From NCBI GenBank assembly GCA_044375105.1, contig JBILNK010000070.1:1-19013 (forward strand): a stretch of DNA of 19,013 nucleotides, written 5' to 3'. The first letter of the stretch is position 1. Every line of letters starts with the position of its first letter. The translations under genes and the position numbers were made by a program. A model generated the notes under the pieces. The model was not told the DNA's origin and did not search any database. It saw only the letters and a program-made list of their open reading frames with translations. This document shows, piece after piece, positions 8,891 through 16,731 of this stretch. This DNA is from JBIKLM01 sp044375105. GTDB lineage: Bacteria; Planctomycetota; UBA1135; GCA-002686595.

Positions 8891-9042
8891 TCGGCGTCAG
8901 GGTCGTGGAGCGGGGGCCTGGCAGCGGATCCGGGGACCCGCGGGCGATCTCGCGGCGGGGGTCGAGCGCCGGGATCGCAACCGGCGGGCCGAGGGTCGCC
9001 AGCGGTATGATCCGCGCGCCGCGCCGCCGGCGCCTCCCTCCG
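8891..9042. other. Intergenic region upstream of the M1-like lipoprotein gene
   Basis: About 150 bp between the decayed minus-strand gene and the plus-strand lipoprotein gene. It holds a TATGAT box but otherwise shows only GC-rich sequence without recognisable elements. Confidence 0.5.
9006..9011 (+). promoter_or_regulatory. Candidate -10 box (TATGAT)
   Basis: TATGAT matches the sigma-70 type TATAAT in five of six bases and stands out in this GC-rich sequence. If used, transcription would start near 9018, about 25 nt before the ATG at 9043, and the in-frame ATG at 9007 could not be the start. No good -35 box is seen. Confidence 0.4.
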
Positions 9043-11508
9043 ATGCACACCGTCCCCCCGCGCTCGCTTCGTCCGCTCCGCCGCTGGATCCGGGGCCTCA
9101 GCCCCCTGGCGCTGCTCTTGGCCCCCGCCTGCCGCCAGGCCGAATTCGCTCAGCCGGAGCCGGCCCTGCTGCCCCAGGGCGGCCCGGAGAGCGGCCCCTG
9201 GGACCTCCTGGACGCCGAGGTCGAGCTGTCCCTGTTCCCGATCGAGCGCAACATCAGTGGGCGGGTGCGCTACACGCTGACGCCGCGTGCCGCCAGCCCG
9301 CGACCCCTCGAGCTGCGGCTCGACGGGCCGCTGCTCGAGGCCGTGCGCCTCGAGAGCGGCGAGGCGCTGCCCTTCGAGGTGCTGGGCTCGCGCATTTCGA
9401 TCGCCCTGCCGCCCAGCGAGCCCGGCCAGCGCCTGGTGGTCGAGCTCGAGTACCGCGGCCAGCCGGGTCCGGGCCTGTGGTACGAGGGCGTCGAGAACGA
9501 TGGCCTGTTCGCGGCCACCCGCGTGGTGGCCGAGAGCTCGGCCCAGGCGCGCGGCGCCTGGCTGCCCACGCTGCTCGACGAGAACGAGCGCCTGACCGCC
9601 AGCGTCAGCCTCGAGCTGCCCAGCGGCTGGAGCGCCCTGGCGCCGGGCGAGCGCGTCGAGCGCAGCGAGCTCGACCAGCGCGCCGTCGAGCGCTTCGCCT
9701 GCGAGCGCGAGTTTCCCCTGGCCTGGCTGGGCTTCGCCGCCGGCGATTTCGACCAAACCCCCGTCGAGGCCGGCCCCCTGCGTCTGATGGTGCTGAGCCA
9801 GGGCTGCGATCCGGCCTGGGTCGGCGCCTCCTTCGCGCGCGCCGCGGAGGCCGTGGGCTTCCTCGAGCGCGCCTTCGGCGTGGCCTATCCGGAGGGCCGC
9901 TTCACCATCGTGTGCCTGCCGGAGGCCGAGCCCCAGGCCCTGCCCAGCGGCGCGATCCTGCCGGTCGAGCTGATCGGCGACGAGCTGGCGCGCGCCGACG
10001 GCGACGGCTCCCTGGGCCTGTGCGAAGCGCTGGCGCGCCAGTTCCTGGGCGCCGAAGTGACCCCGCGGGCCGAACACCGCTATCTGGAGCTGGGCCTGTC
10101 GCGTTACCTGGCGCTCGGCTTCCTGGCCCAGATCGAAGGCCAGGATCGCTTCGAACAGGAGGTCATCGCGGCCCAGGAAGCGGCCCTCGAGGCGCCCTTC
10201 CCGCTGATCGGTTTCGATCTCGAAGCCCACGGGCGCGAGGCCCTGATCGATCGCGCCGTGTCGCGCTTGCACCTCTTGCGCTCCGCGGTGGGGGAAGCCG
10301 CTTTCGGCGCCGCGCTGCGCGATTTCGTGGCCCAGAACCGCGGCCGGCGCACGAGCAGCGCCGATCTGCAGGCCAGCCTCGAACTGGCCGCCAAGCAGGA
10401 TCTGCGGCCGCTGTTCGAGGATTGGCTCGAGCGCCCCGGGGACCCGTCGTTCGTGCTGGCCTGGCGCTATGAAGGCGGCAGCCAGGAGGTCTACATCGAG
10501 ATCGAGCAGACCCAGGAAGCCGGGCCGAAGGCGGCCCCGGCCGCCTTCCGCGGGCCGGTGCTGATCGAGGTCTCTTCGGGACCCCGCACGCAGGTCGAGA
10601 AGATCGAGCTCAGCGAGCGCCGGCAGTCCTTCCGCCTGCCTGCCCCCGGCAAGCCCACCTGGGTGCGTTTCGACAGCGCCCATGCGCTGACCAAACGCCT
10701 CGAGCCGCTGCGCTCGGGCGAAGAATGGCTGGCGATCGCCTCGCGTTGCCCCGACGCCCACGGCCGCGCGGAGGCCATGGCCGGCCTGGGCGCCTTGGCG
10801 CGCGCCGAGAACAAGGGCGCCCTGGCCGAGATGCACCTGACCCAGCTGATCGACCGGGCGCGGCGCGACAGCTCGGCGGCGGTGCGGCGCGCCGCCGTGC
10901 GCGAGCTGGGGCAGTTGCCGGGCCTCGAGGTCCAGGAGCGCCTCAAGCAAATCTCCCAGCGCGACGCCAGCCTGGCGGTGCGCTGCATGGCGCTCGAGGC
11001 CCTGGCTGCCTTCGCCCCCGACGCGGCCCTGGCGAGTTTCGCCAACCAGCGCTTCGCCGACGCGCCGAGCTGGTCGGTCAAGGCGGCTTCCGCCGCGCTG
11101 TACGCGCGCGCCGCGCCCAAGGATGCCCGGCGCTGGCTGGTCGACCGCCTGGTGGTCGAATCCCCGGGCCAGCGTCTGCGTGCGGATCTGCTGACCACCC
11201 TGGGCGGCCTGCCGGACAAGGAGGTCGACGAGCTCCTGCTGCGCTGGGCCAAGGACCGCCAGGCGGCCGAGGGCGTGCGCGTGGCGGCCATCGCGGCCCT
11301 CGGCCGGCGCCGCCCCCGCGATGGAGAGCTGGGCGCCGAATTGGGGGCCCTGCTGACCGCCCGCGAGCGGACCGTGCGCCTGGCGGTGCTCGAGGCCCTG
11401 GCGCGGCGCTCCGACGAGCGCTCGCGCTCGGCCCTGGCGGATGTGGATCGACGTCCGGTCTCCGCCGAGGAGAAGCGCGCCATCGAAGCCGGGTTGCGCC
11501 GCGAGTGA
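9043..11508 (+). CDS. M1-aminopeptidase-like lipoprotein lacking zinc ligands (pseudopeptidase) with C-terminal HEAT-like repeats
   Basis: 821 residues from ATG 9043 (9007 also possible). The leader LSPLALLLAPAC, with Cys30, looks like a loose lipobox. Residues ~50-200 resemble the M1 N-terminal beta-domain (ISGRVRYTLTP, RLVVELEYRG). The catalytic-domain trace is clear: ALARQFLGAEVTP (about 329-341) aligns with ELAHQWFGNLVTP of M1 enzymes, and YLELGLSRY (347-355) with WLNEGFATY. The zinc-binding HExxH has thus become EALAR (328-332), the third ligand Glu is Leu350, and the GxMEN substrate motif is LPSGA (300-304). Residues ~560-815 are Ala/Leu/Arg helices in HEAT-like pairs. I infer a catalytically inactive surface or periplasmic binding protein. 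The frame overlaps the next gene by 4 nt, suggesting co-translation. Confidence 0.82.
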   Translation: MHTVPPRSLRPLRRWIRGLSPLALLLAPACRQAEFAQPEPALLPQGGPESGPWDLLDAEVELSLFPIERNISGRVRYTLTPRAASPRPLELRLDGPLLEAVRLESGEALPFEVLGSRISIALPPSEPGQRLVVELEYRGQPGPGLWYEGVENDGLFAATRVVAESSAQARGAWLPTLLDENERLTASVSLELPSGWSALAPGERVERSELDQRAVERFACEREFPLAWLGFAAGDFDQTPVEAGPLRLMVLSQGCDPAWVGASFARAAEAVGFLERAFGVAYPEGRFTIVCLPEAEPQALPSGAILPVELIGDELARADGDGSLGLCEALARQFLGAEVTPRAEHRYLELGLSRYLALGFLAQIEGQDRFEQEVIAAQEAALEAPFPLIGFDLEAHGREALIDRAVSRLHLLRSAVGEAAFGAALRDFVAQNRGRRTSSADLQASLELAAKQDLRPLFEDWLERPGDPSFVLAWRYEGGSQEVYIEIEQTQEAGPKAAPAAFRGPVLIEVSSGPRTQVEKIELSERRQSFRLPAPGKPTWVRFDSAHALTKRLEPLRSGEEWLAIASRCPDAHGRAEAMAGLGALARAENKGALAEMHLTQLIDRARRDSSAAVRRAAVRELGQLPGLEVQERLKQISQRDASLAVRCMALEALAAFAPDAALASFANQRFADAPSWSVKAASAALYARAAPKDARRWLVDRLVVESPGQRLRADLLTTLGGLPDKEVDELLLRWAKDRQAAEGVRVAAIAALGRRRPRDGELGAELGALLTARERTVRLAVLEALARRSDERSRSALADVDRRPVSAEEKRAIEAGLRRE

Positions 11509-12245
11509 AGCCCGAGCGGGGCTCGTGGGCCGACCCGCTCGGCGGTGGTGGCTCGCCAGCGCCCGGCGAGCCGTGGCGCGAGCCTCCGGCGAGTGCCCCC
11601 GGCGCGGCGCCCGCTGACAGCGGCTCAGGCGCCCCCGCGGGTTCGGGCTCCGCCGGCCCGGCCCTTGGCTCCCCGACCGGTGGCTCCCCGACCGGTGGCT
11701 CCCCGACCGGTGGGGACGCGGGTGACCCGGCGGCGCTGCTCCCCGAAGGCCTGCCGCCGCCGCACCTGCCGCCCGATCCGGCCAGCGTCGCGGGTCTGCT
11801 CGATCTGCTGGTGCGCGATCTGCAGCGGGCGCTTTATTCCGAGTTCGGCGCCCTGAGCCTCTACGCCCTGCTGCCGCGCTGGACGCGCCAGCGCGAACTC
11901 GGACCGCTGCTGCGGCAGCTGCTCGAGGACGAGCGCCGCCTGATCCCCGAGGTGAGCGCCCTGATCGAGCGCCTCGGCGGCCGCGCGCCGCGTAGGCGCT
12001 GGACCCGCAGCGTGGCCGCCCTGGGGCTGTTCCTGGCGACGCCGGTGGTCGGCCTGCCCTTCGCCCTGCGCCTATGCCGCGAGGCCGAGACGGCGGTTTC
12101 GCGCTGGTATGCCCAGCACACCGTGCTGCTCTACCAGCTCGGGCGCTTCGAGGAGGCCCAGAGCACCCGCGCCTGGAGCCAGACCAAACACATACACGCC
12201 GTGCGCCTGTCGTCCTTCATCGACCACCTGCGCCGCGGCGAATGA
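11505..12245 (+). CDS. Ferritin-like/COQ7-like protein with repetitive Gly/Pro/Ser N-terminus
   Basis: 246 residues from a GTG that overlaps the preceding stop in GTGA. Residues 1-90 are low-complexity Gly/Pro/Ser/Ala and include three GSPTG units. Residues ~95-245 form a four-helix pattern like ferritin-like or COQ7 proteins: helix 1 with E113 (LYSEFGALSLY), helix 2 with E141 and E143 (LLEDERRLIPEV), a hydrophobic stretch ~170-190, helix 3 with E193/E195 (CREAETAVSRWY), and helix 4 with H229 (WSQTKHIHAVRL). Canonical diiron sites use ExxH in helices 2 and 4; here the counterparts appear as ExxR and QxxH, so a full diiron centre is doubtful. The hydrophobic segment resembles the membrane-contacting part of COQ7-type enzymes. 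Its pairing with the M1-like lipoprotein is positional only. The fold call is moderate and the function unknown. Confidence 0.7.
   Translation: MKPERGSWADPLGGGGSPAPGEPWREPPASAPGAAPADSGSGAPAGSGSAGPALGSPTGGSPTGGSPTGGDAGDPAALLPEGLPPPHLPPDPASVAGLLDLLVRDLQRALYSEFGALSLYALLPRWTRQRELGPLLRQLLEDERRLIPEVSALIERLGGRAPRRRWTRSVAALGLFLATPVVGLPFALRLCREAETAVSRWYAQHTVLLYQLGRFEEAQSTRAWSQTKHIHAVRLSSFIDHLRRGE
11667..11711 (+). repeat. 15-bp tandem repeat, three perfect copies (GGCTCCCCGACCGGT)
   Basis: Three identical 15-bp units lie inside the ferritin-like gene and encode GSPTG repeats in its low-complexity N-terminus. The unit keeps the reading frame, so changes in copy number would only lengthen or shorten the linker. 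Confidence 0.85.
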
Positions 12246-12291
12246 GGGTGCCACCGGGCCGGATGCGCGGCCACGCCGGCGGGCCGGGCGT

Positions 12292-12297
12292 TACTCT
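12292..12297 (+). promoter_or_regulatory. Candidate -10 box (TACTCT) 9 nt before the oxidoreductase ATG
   Basis: TACTCT keeps the T-A-n-n-n-T core and is separated from ATG 12307 by 9 nt, the same spacing as at other starts in this window. Transcription would begin about 3 nt before the ATG. No clear -35 is seen. The following AAGGGG could instead be a ribosome site set very close to the start. Confidence 0.35.
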
Positions 12298-12306
12298 CAA
12301 GGGGCC

Positions 12307-14544
12307 ATGACCCGCCGCCGCCGGAGCGCCCGCGAGCTGATCCATTCCCTGGTGCCGTTCGGGCTCAACGCCACCAAACCGCGCCACTTCCGCGAGATGG
12401 GCCGGATCCTGTGGGAGAACCGCGGCAACCTGCCCTACGCCTGGAAGGTGCTCTCGAAGGGCGTCTGCGACGGCTGCGCCCTCGGCACCAGCGGCCTGTC
12501 CGATTGGACCGTCTCGGGCACGCACCTGTGCCTGGTGCGGCTCAATCTGCTGAAGCTCAACACCATGGCGCCGCTCGAGCCCGAGCGGCTCGCGGACCTC
12601 GCGCGCCTGTCGGGGCTCGACTCCAAGGGGCTGCGCGACCTGGGGCGGCTGCCGGTGCCCATGCGCCGCCGCCGCGGCGAGCCGGGCTTCACGCCGATCG
12701 ACTATGGGACCCTGTGGCGCGAGGTCGGGGCCCATTTCCGTGGGCTCGACCCCCGCCGGGTGGGCCTCTACCTGACCTCGCGGGGCCTGACCAACGAAAA
12801 CTACTACGCGGCCCAGAAGGTCTGGCGCGCCTTCGGCTCCAACAACCTCGACAACGCCGCGCGGCTGTGCCATAGCCCGTCGACCAACGCGCTCAAGCAG
12901 GCCATCGGCGCCGCGGCCACGACCTGTTCCTACGTCGATTGGTACGACGCCGACCTGATCGTGTTCCTGGGCTCCAACCCGGCCAACGACCAGCCGGTGG
13001 CGGTCAAGTACCTCTACGAGGCGCGCCGGCGCGGCGCCCGCGTGCTGATGGTCAACGCCTACCGCGAGCCGGGCATGGAGCGCTATTGGATCCCCTCGAA
13101 CCTGGATTCGGCGCTGTTCGGCACCCACCTGACGGACCGCTTCTTCATGGTGCGCGTGGGCGGCGATCTGGCCTTCGTCAACGCGGCCGCCAAGCGCCTG
13201 ATCGAGCGCGGCGCGATCGCCAAGGACTTCGTCGAACAGGCCACCGAGGGCTATGGCGAGCTCCAGCGCGAGCTCGCCAGCCAGCCGCTCGAGCGCCTGC
13301 TGGCCGAAGCGGGCCTGTCCGCCGCGGAGCTCGAGGCCTTCGTGGACGAGCTGGCCGCGGCCGACAAGGTCGTGCTGGTCTGGTCCATGGGCATCACCCA
13401 GCACATGCACGGCTCGGACACCGTGCGCGCGATCGCCAACCTGGGTCTGCTCAAAGAAGCCGTCGGGCGCGACGGGGCCGGCTTGATGCCGATCCGCGGC
13501 CATTCCGGGGTCCAGGGCGGCGCCGAGATGGGCGCCTACGCCACCGCGTTCCCTGGGGGGCTCGGCATCGATGCGGAACAAGCGGCCCGCTTCGCGAGCC
13601 TGTGGGGCTTCCCCGTGCCCAGTGAGCCCGGCCTGGACACGACCGAGGTGCTCGCGGCGGCGCGCCGCGGCGAGATCGACGGCTATTACGTGGTCGGCGG
13701 CAACTTCCTGGAGACCCTCCCGGATGCGGAGGGGGTGCGCGCGGCGCTGGCAAGGGTGCCGGTGCGCGTGCACTCCGATATCGTCGTGACCAGCCAGATG
13801 CTGGTCGAGCCGGGCGAGGCCGTGTATCTCTTGCCCGCGGCGACGCGCTACGAGCAGGCCGGCGGCGGCACCGAGACCAGCACCGAGCGGCGCGTGATCT
13901 TTTCGCCCGAATTGCCGCGCAAGGACCTGCCGCAGGTGCGCGCCGAATGGCAGCACTTGCTCGAATTCGCCCGGTCGGTGTTGCCGCCCGAGCGCTATGC
14001 CCGGGTCCATTTCCCGGATGCCGCCGCGATTCGCGCCGACATCGAGCGGGCCGTCCCGGCCTACCGGGGCATCGCGGCGCTGTCCAAGCAGGGCGACCAA
14101 TTCCAGATCGGCGGGCGGCACCTGATCCAGGGCCGGCGCTTCCTGACCCAGTCCGGCAAGGCGCGCTTCGCGCCCGTGCGCCCGCCGGGCCTCCAGGGCC
14201 AGCTCCCGGACGATCCGCGGTTCCCGTTCGTTTTGGCCACGCGCCGCGGCAAGCAGTTCAACTCCATGGTCCAAGCCCCCGTGGACCAGCTGACCGGCGC
14301 GGCCCGCGACCACGTGCTGATCCACCCCGCGGACGCCGAGCGCCTCGGCCTGGTGCAGGACCAGCCGATCGAGCTCGAAAGCGGCCGCGGCCGCTTCCGG
14401 GGCCGCGCCTTCCTGGCCCCCGTGACCCCCGGCACCCTGCAGGGCTTCTGGCCCGAGGTCAACCCGCTCCTGCCGATCGACCGCATCGACCCCGACGGCG
14501 GCGTGCCCGACTACAACGCCCGCGTCGCGATCCACCCGCGCTGA
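12307..14544 (+). CDS. Molybdopterin oxidoreductase of the YdeP/FdhF-like family (Cys in place of Sec)
   Basis: 745 residues, close to E. coli YdeP. The N-terminus holds CDGC (C54, C57) and HLC (C75), probable ligands of an iron-sulfur cluster; a fourth Cys is not obvious nearby. NENYYAAQKVWRAFGSNNLD leads into ARLCHSPS, where Cys188 sits at the position of Sec140 of E. coli formate dehydrogenase H (CARVUHGPS) and His189 is conserved. The middle contains GHSGVQGGAEMG, and residues ~640-745 form the C-terminal molybdopterin-dinucleotide-binding domain (RGKQFNSM, LIHPADAERLGL). There is no Tat signal, so it should be cytoplasmic. YdeP relatives are called formate dehydrogenase-like, but their true substrate is uncertain. 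No cofactor-biosynthesis or FdhD gene is adjacent. ATG 12307 was chosen because upstream frame sequence overlaps the ferritin-like gene. Confidence 0.92.
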   Translation: MTRRRRSARELIHSLVPFGLNATKPRHFREMGRILWENRGNLPYAWKVLSKGVCDGCALGTSGLSDWTVSGTHLCLVRLNLLKLNTMAPLEPERLADLARLSGLDSKGLRDLGRLPVPMRRRRGEPGFTPIDYGTLWREVGAHFRGLDPRRVGLYLTSRGLTNENYYAAQKVWRAFGSNNLDNAARLCHSPSTNALKQAIGAAATTCSYVDWYDADLIVFLGSNPANDQPVAVKYLYEARRRGARVLMVNAYREPGMERYWIPSNLDSALFGTHLTDRFFMVRVGGDLAFVNAAAKRLIERGAIAKDFVEQATEGYGELQRELASQPLERLLAEAGLSAAELEAFVDELAAADKVVLVWSMGITQHMHGSDTVRAIANLGLLKEAVGRDGAGLMPIRGHSGVQGGAEMGAYATAFPGGLGIDAEQAARFASLWGFPVPSEPGLDTTEVLAAARRGEIDGYYVVGGNFLETLPDAEGVRAALARVPVRVHSDIVVTSQMLVEPGEAVYLLPAATRYEQAGGGTETSTERRVIFSPELPRKDLPQVRAEWQHLLEFARSVLPPERYARVHFPDAAAIRADIERAVPAYRGIAALSKQGDQFQIGGRHLIQGRRFLTQSGKARFAPVRPPGLQGQLPDDPRFPFVLATRRGKQFNSMVQAPVDQLTGAARDHVLIHPADAERLGLVQDQPIELESGRGRFRGRAFLAPVTPGTLQGFWPEVNPLLPIDRIDPDGGVPDYNARVAIHPR

Positions 14545-14560
14545 CCCGGAAAACCCCACC

Positions 14561-14577
14561 GCGGCGGTGTTCGCCGC
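14561..14577 (+). terminator. Hairpin after the oxidoreductase gene, possible terminator
   Basis: GCGGCG (14561-14566), a 5-nt loop GTGTT, then CGCCGC (14572-14577), starting 16 nt after the stop codon. Only CTT follows rather than a T-run, so intrinsic termination would be weak. Confidence 0.4.
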
Positions 14578-14842
14578 CTTGCGCTGCTGGTCGCTCGAAG
14601 CGTGGCTGGACCGCAGCGAACCGGCCGCTCGAGCGCTCCGGAGCATCCCGCACCAGAGGGAATCGACTCGGGCCGAGCGCCTGTCGATGAAGCTACCGTC
14701 CGCAGGCCCCAAAGCCGCCTTCCCGCCGGCATCTGGTGCTGGGCTTCGCTGGTGTCGATCCCCAGTGCCCTTCGGAGCGGGGCTTGGATGCTGGACCGGG
14801 TGGTCGGCGGGCCGCGGGATGGGAGTGGCAGCGGGCGGGGGT

Positions 14843-14872
14843 TTGGCTCGCGGGCGCCAAGGGGCTTAGGAT
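14843..14872 (+). promoter_or_regulatory. Candidate promoter of the transporter gene (TTGGCT - 18 bp - TAGGAT)
   Basis: TTGGCT at 14843-14848 and TAGGAT at 14867-14872 each match four of six sigma-70 type consensus bases with an 18-bp spacer. The -10 box is 10 nt before ATG 14883, so the transcript would have a leader of only about 4 nt. Confidence 0.45.
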
Positions 14873-14882
14873 CCCCGGCCCC

Positions 14883-16685
14883 ATGGGACCCGAAGCCTGG
14901 ATCGTCGCTGCGGTGGTGCTGCTGGTGCTCTGGCTGCTGGTCACCAACCGGGTGCCCGCGGACGTGGCCATGGTCGGTGCGGTGACCCTGTTGATGGCCG
15001 CGCCGGTGCCGCTCGAGGGGGGCGGTTGGAAGCTCGGGGTGATCAGCGCCAAGGAGGCCCTGGCGGGGCTCTCGGGGGCGGGCTTGGTCACCGTGGGGGC
15101 CCTGTTCATCGTCGTTTCCGGGGTGCGCGAGACCGGCTCGATCGACTTCGTGGCGCGCCAGCTGATGGGCCGGCCGAAGGGCCCGCGCAGCGCCCTCCTG
15201 CGTTTGATGCTGCCGGTGATCGGCGCCAGCGCCTTCCTCAACAACACCCCGCTGGTGGCGATGATGATCCCGGCGGTGCGGGACTGGTGCCGCAAGCTGT
15301 CGATCGCGCCATCGAAGCTGATGCTGCCCCTGTCCTACGCGGCCATCCTGGGCGGCACCTGCACCCTGATCGGCACCAGCACCAATCTGGTGGTCTACGA
15401 CCTGGCCCGCGGCGCGGGCGTGATCCAGGACCTGGGCCTGTTCGAGGTCGGCAAGGTGGGCCTGCCCGCAGCGATCCTGGGGGCCGCCTTCGTGTGGCTG
15501 TTCGCGCCAGGCCTGCTCCCGGACCGCGGCTCGGCCTCGAGCCGGCTGCGCGACTCGCGCCAGTACACGGCCGAGATGATCGTGCCCCAGGCTTCGCCCC
15601 TGGCCGGCAAGAGCATCGAAGCCGCGGGCCTGCGGGCCTTGCCGGGGGCCTTCATCGTCGAGATCCACCGCGGCGAGGACCTGATCGCCGCGCCCGGGCC
15701 CGACCAGGTGCTGCGCGCCGGCGACCGGCTGGTGTTCACGGGCGTGGTCGAATCGATCAAGGAGCTGCAGACCGTGCGCGGCTTGGAGCCGGCCACGGAC
15801 CAGATCTTCAAGCTCGACGAGCCGCGCCCCAATCGCTGCCTGATCGAGGCCGTGGTCAGCAACACCAGCCCGCTCGAGGGCCGTACGATCAAGCAGGCGC
15901 GCTTCCGCACCCAGTACCAGGCGGTGGTGATCGCGGTGGCGCGCAACGGCGAGCGCGTGGCCGGCAAGGTGGGCGAGATCGAGATGCGCCACGGGGATAC
16001 GTTGCTGCTCGAGGCCCACCCCTCGTTCGTCGATCGGCACCGCGACGATCCCGACTTCTTCCTGGTCAGCGCGCTCGAGGACAGCAGCCCGCGTCGGCAC
16101 CATCGCATGGGCACCTCGATCCTGATCCTGGGCCTGATGGTGGCCTTCGGGGCCACCGGCCTGGCGCCCATGCTGCACGCCTCGCTGCTGGCGGCCGGGG
16201 CCATGCTGTTGACCCGCTGCACCTCGGTGCCGGCCGCCCGCGCGGCGGTCGACTGGAGCGTGCTGCTGGTGATCGCGGCGGCCTTCGGACTCGGCACCGC
16301 GATCGAGAAGAGCGGCCTGGCACGCCAGCTGATCGAGGCCTTCCTGGGCTTCGCCGGGGGATCGCCCTACGCGGCCCTGGTCGCGATCTACCTGGTCACC
16401 AGCCTCTCGACGGAGGTGATCTCCAACAACGCCGCCGTGGCGCTGGTGTTCCCCCTGGCTGCCGAGGCCTGGAAGAGCACCGATTCGAACCCGCTGCCCT
16501 TCGTGTTCGCGCTGATGATGGCCGGCTCGGCGTCCTTCGCCACGCCGATCGGGTATCAGACCAACCTGATGGTCATGGGGCCGGGGGGCTATCGTTTCGT
16601 GGACTACCTGCGCATCGGCGTGCCGATGAACATCCTGATGGCCGTGACCACGCTGCTGCTGCTGCCGCTCGTGTGGCCGCTCTAG
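14883..16685 (+). CDS. DASS/SLC13-type anion transporter with two internal RCK_C (TrkA_C) domains
   Basis: 600 residues. Hydrophobic N-terminal half begins with PEAWIVAAVVLLVLWLLVTN. The first substrate/sodium-site motif is FLNNTPLVAMMIP (~117-129), followed by GGTCTLIGTSTNLVVYDLA. Two RCK_C domains occupy ~227-300 (MIVPQASPLAGKSIEAAGLR) and ~316-385 (AVVSNTSPLEGRTIKQARFR). The second membrane half carries STEVISNNAAVALVFPLAAE (~509-528) and ATPIGYQTNLMVMGPGGY. This architecture is typical of Na+-coupled sulfate or dicarboxylate carriers of the SAC1/YfbS kind; the RCK_C domains are thought to regulate. Sulfate would fit the adjacent sulfatase-like gene, but substrate is inferred. ATG 14883 was chosen because the frame's upstream extension is not membrane-like and a candidate promoter lies directly before it. 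Confidence 0.92.
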   Translation: MGPEAWIVAAVVLLVLWLLVTNRVPADVAMVGAVTLLMAAPVPLEGGGWKLGVISAKEALAGLSGAGLVTVGALFIVVSGVRETGSIDFVARQLMGRPKGPRSALLRLMLPVIGASAFLNNTPLVAMMIPAVRDWCRKLSIAPSKLMLPLSYAAILGGTCTLIGTSTNLVVYDLARGAGVIQDLGLFEVGKVGLPAAILGAAFVWLFAPGLLPDRGSASSRLRDSRQYTAEMIVPQASPLAGKSIEAAGLRALPGAFIVEIHRGEDLIAAPGPDQVLRAGDRLVFTGVVESIKELQTVRGLEPATDQIFKLDEPRPNRCLIEAVVSNTSPLEGRTIKQARFRTQYQAVVIAVARNGERVAGKVGEIEMRHGDTLLLEAHPSFVDRHRDDPDFFLVSALEDSSPRRHHRMGTSILILGLMVAFGATGLAPMLHASLLAAGAMLLTRCTSVPAARAAVDWSVLLVIAAAFGLGTAIEKSGLARQLIEAFLGFAGGSPYAALVAIYLVTSLSTEVISNNAAVALVFPLAAEAWKSTDSNPLPFVFALMMAGSASFATPIGYQTNLMVMGPGGYRFVDYLRIGVPMNILMAVTTLLLLPLVWPL

Positions 16686-16694
16686 GGCCGGTCG

Positions 16695-16730
16695 CTCGGG
16701 CCTGGGGCCGGCCCCGGCGCTTGCCCGGGC
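16695..16730. terminator. GC-rich palindromes between convergent genes, possible bidirectional terminator
   Basis: The 46-bp gap between two convergent genes contains a perfect 12-bp palindrome (16704-16715, GGGGCCGGCCCC) and an outer CGGGC/GCCCG pair. No T-run is present on either side. Position, rather than sequence, is the main argument. Confidence 0.35.
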
Positions 16731-16731
16731 T

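Larger units (their letters stand above)
14545..14882. other. 338-bp intergenic region, no gene supported
   Basis: Between the oxidoreductase and the transporter. It begins with a hairpin and ends with a candidate promoter. Short open frames exist on both strands but have neither domain nor credible start; I see no RNA gene. Confidence 0.6.

Noticed and set aside
8296..9042. Long N-terminal extension of the M1-like gene, including ATG 9007
   Set aside because: The upstream part is antisense to the decayed sulfatase-like gene and has no protein character; a TATGAT box overlaps ATG 9007, and the signal sequence follows ATG 9043 closely.
12217..14712. 831-codon minus-strand open frame
   Set aside because: Antisense to the well-recognised molybdopterin oxidoreductase; His/Gln/Gly-rich with no domain.
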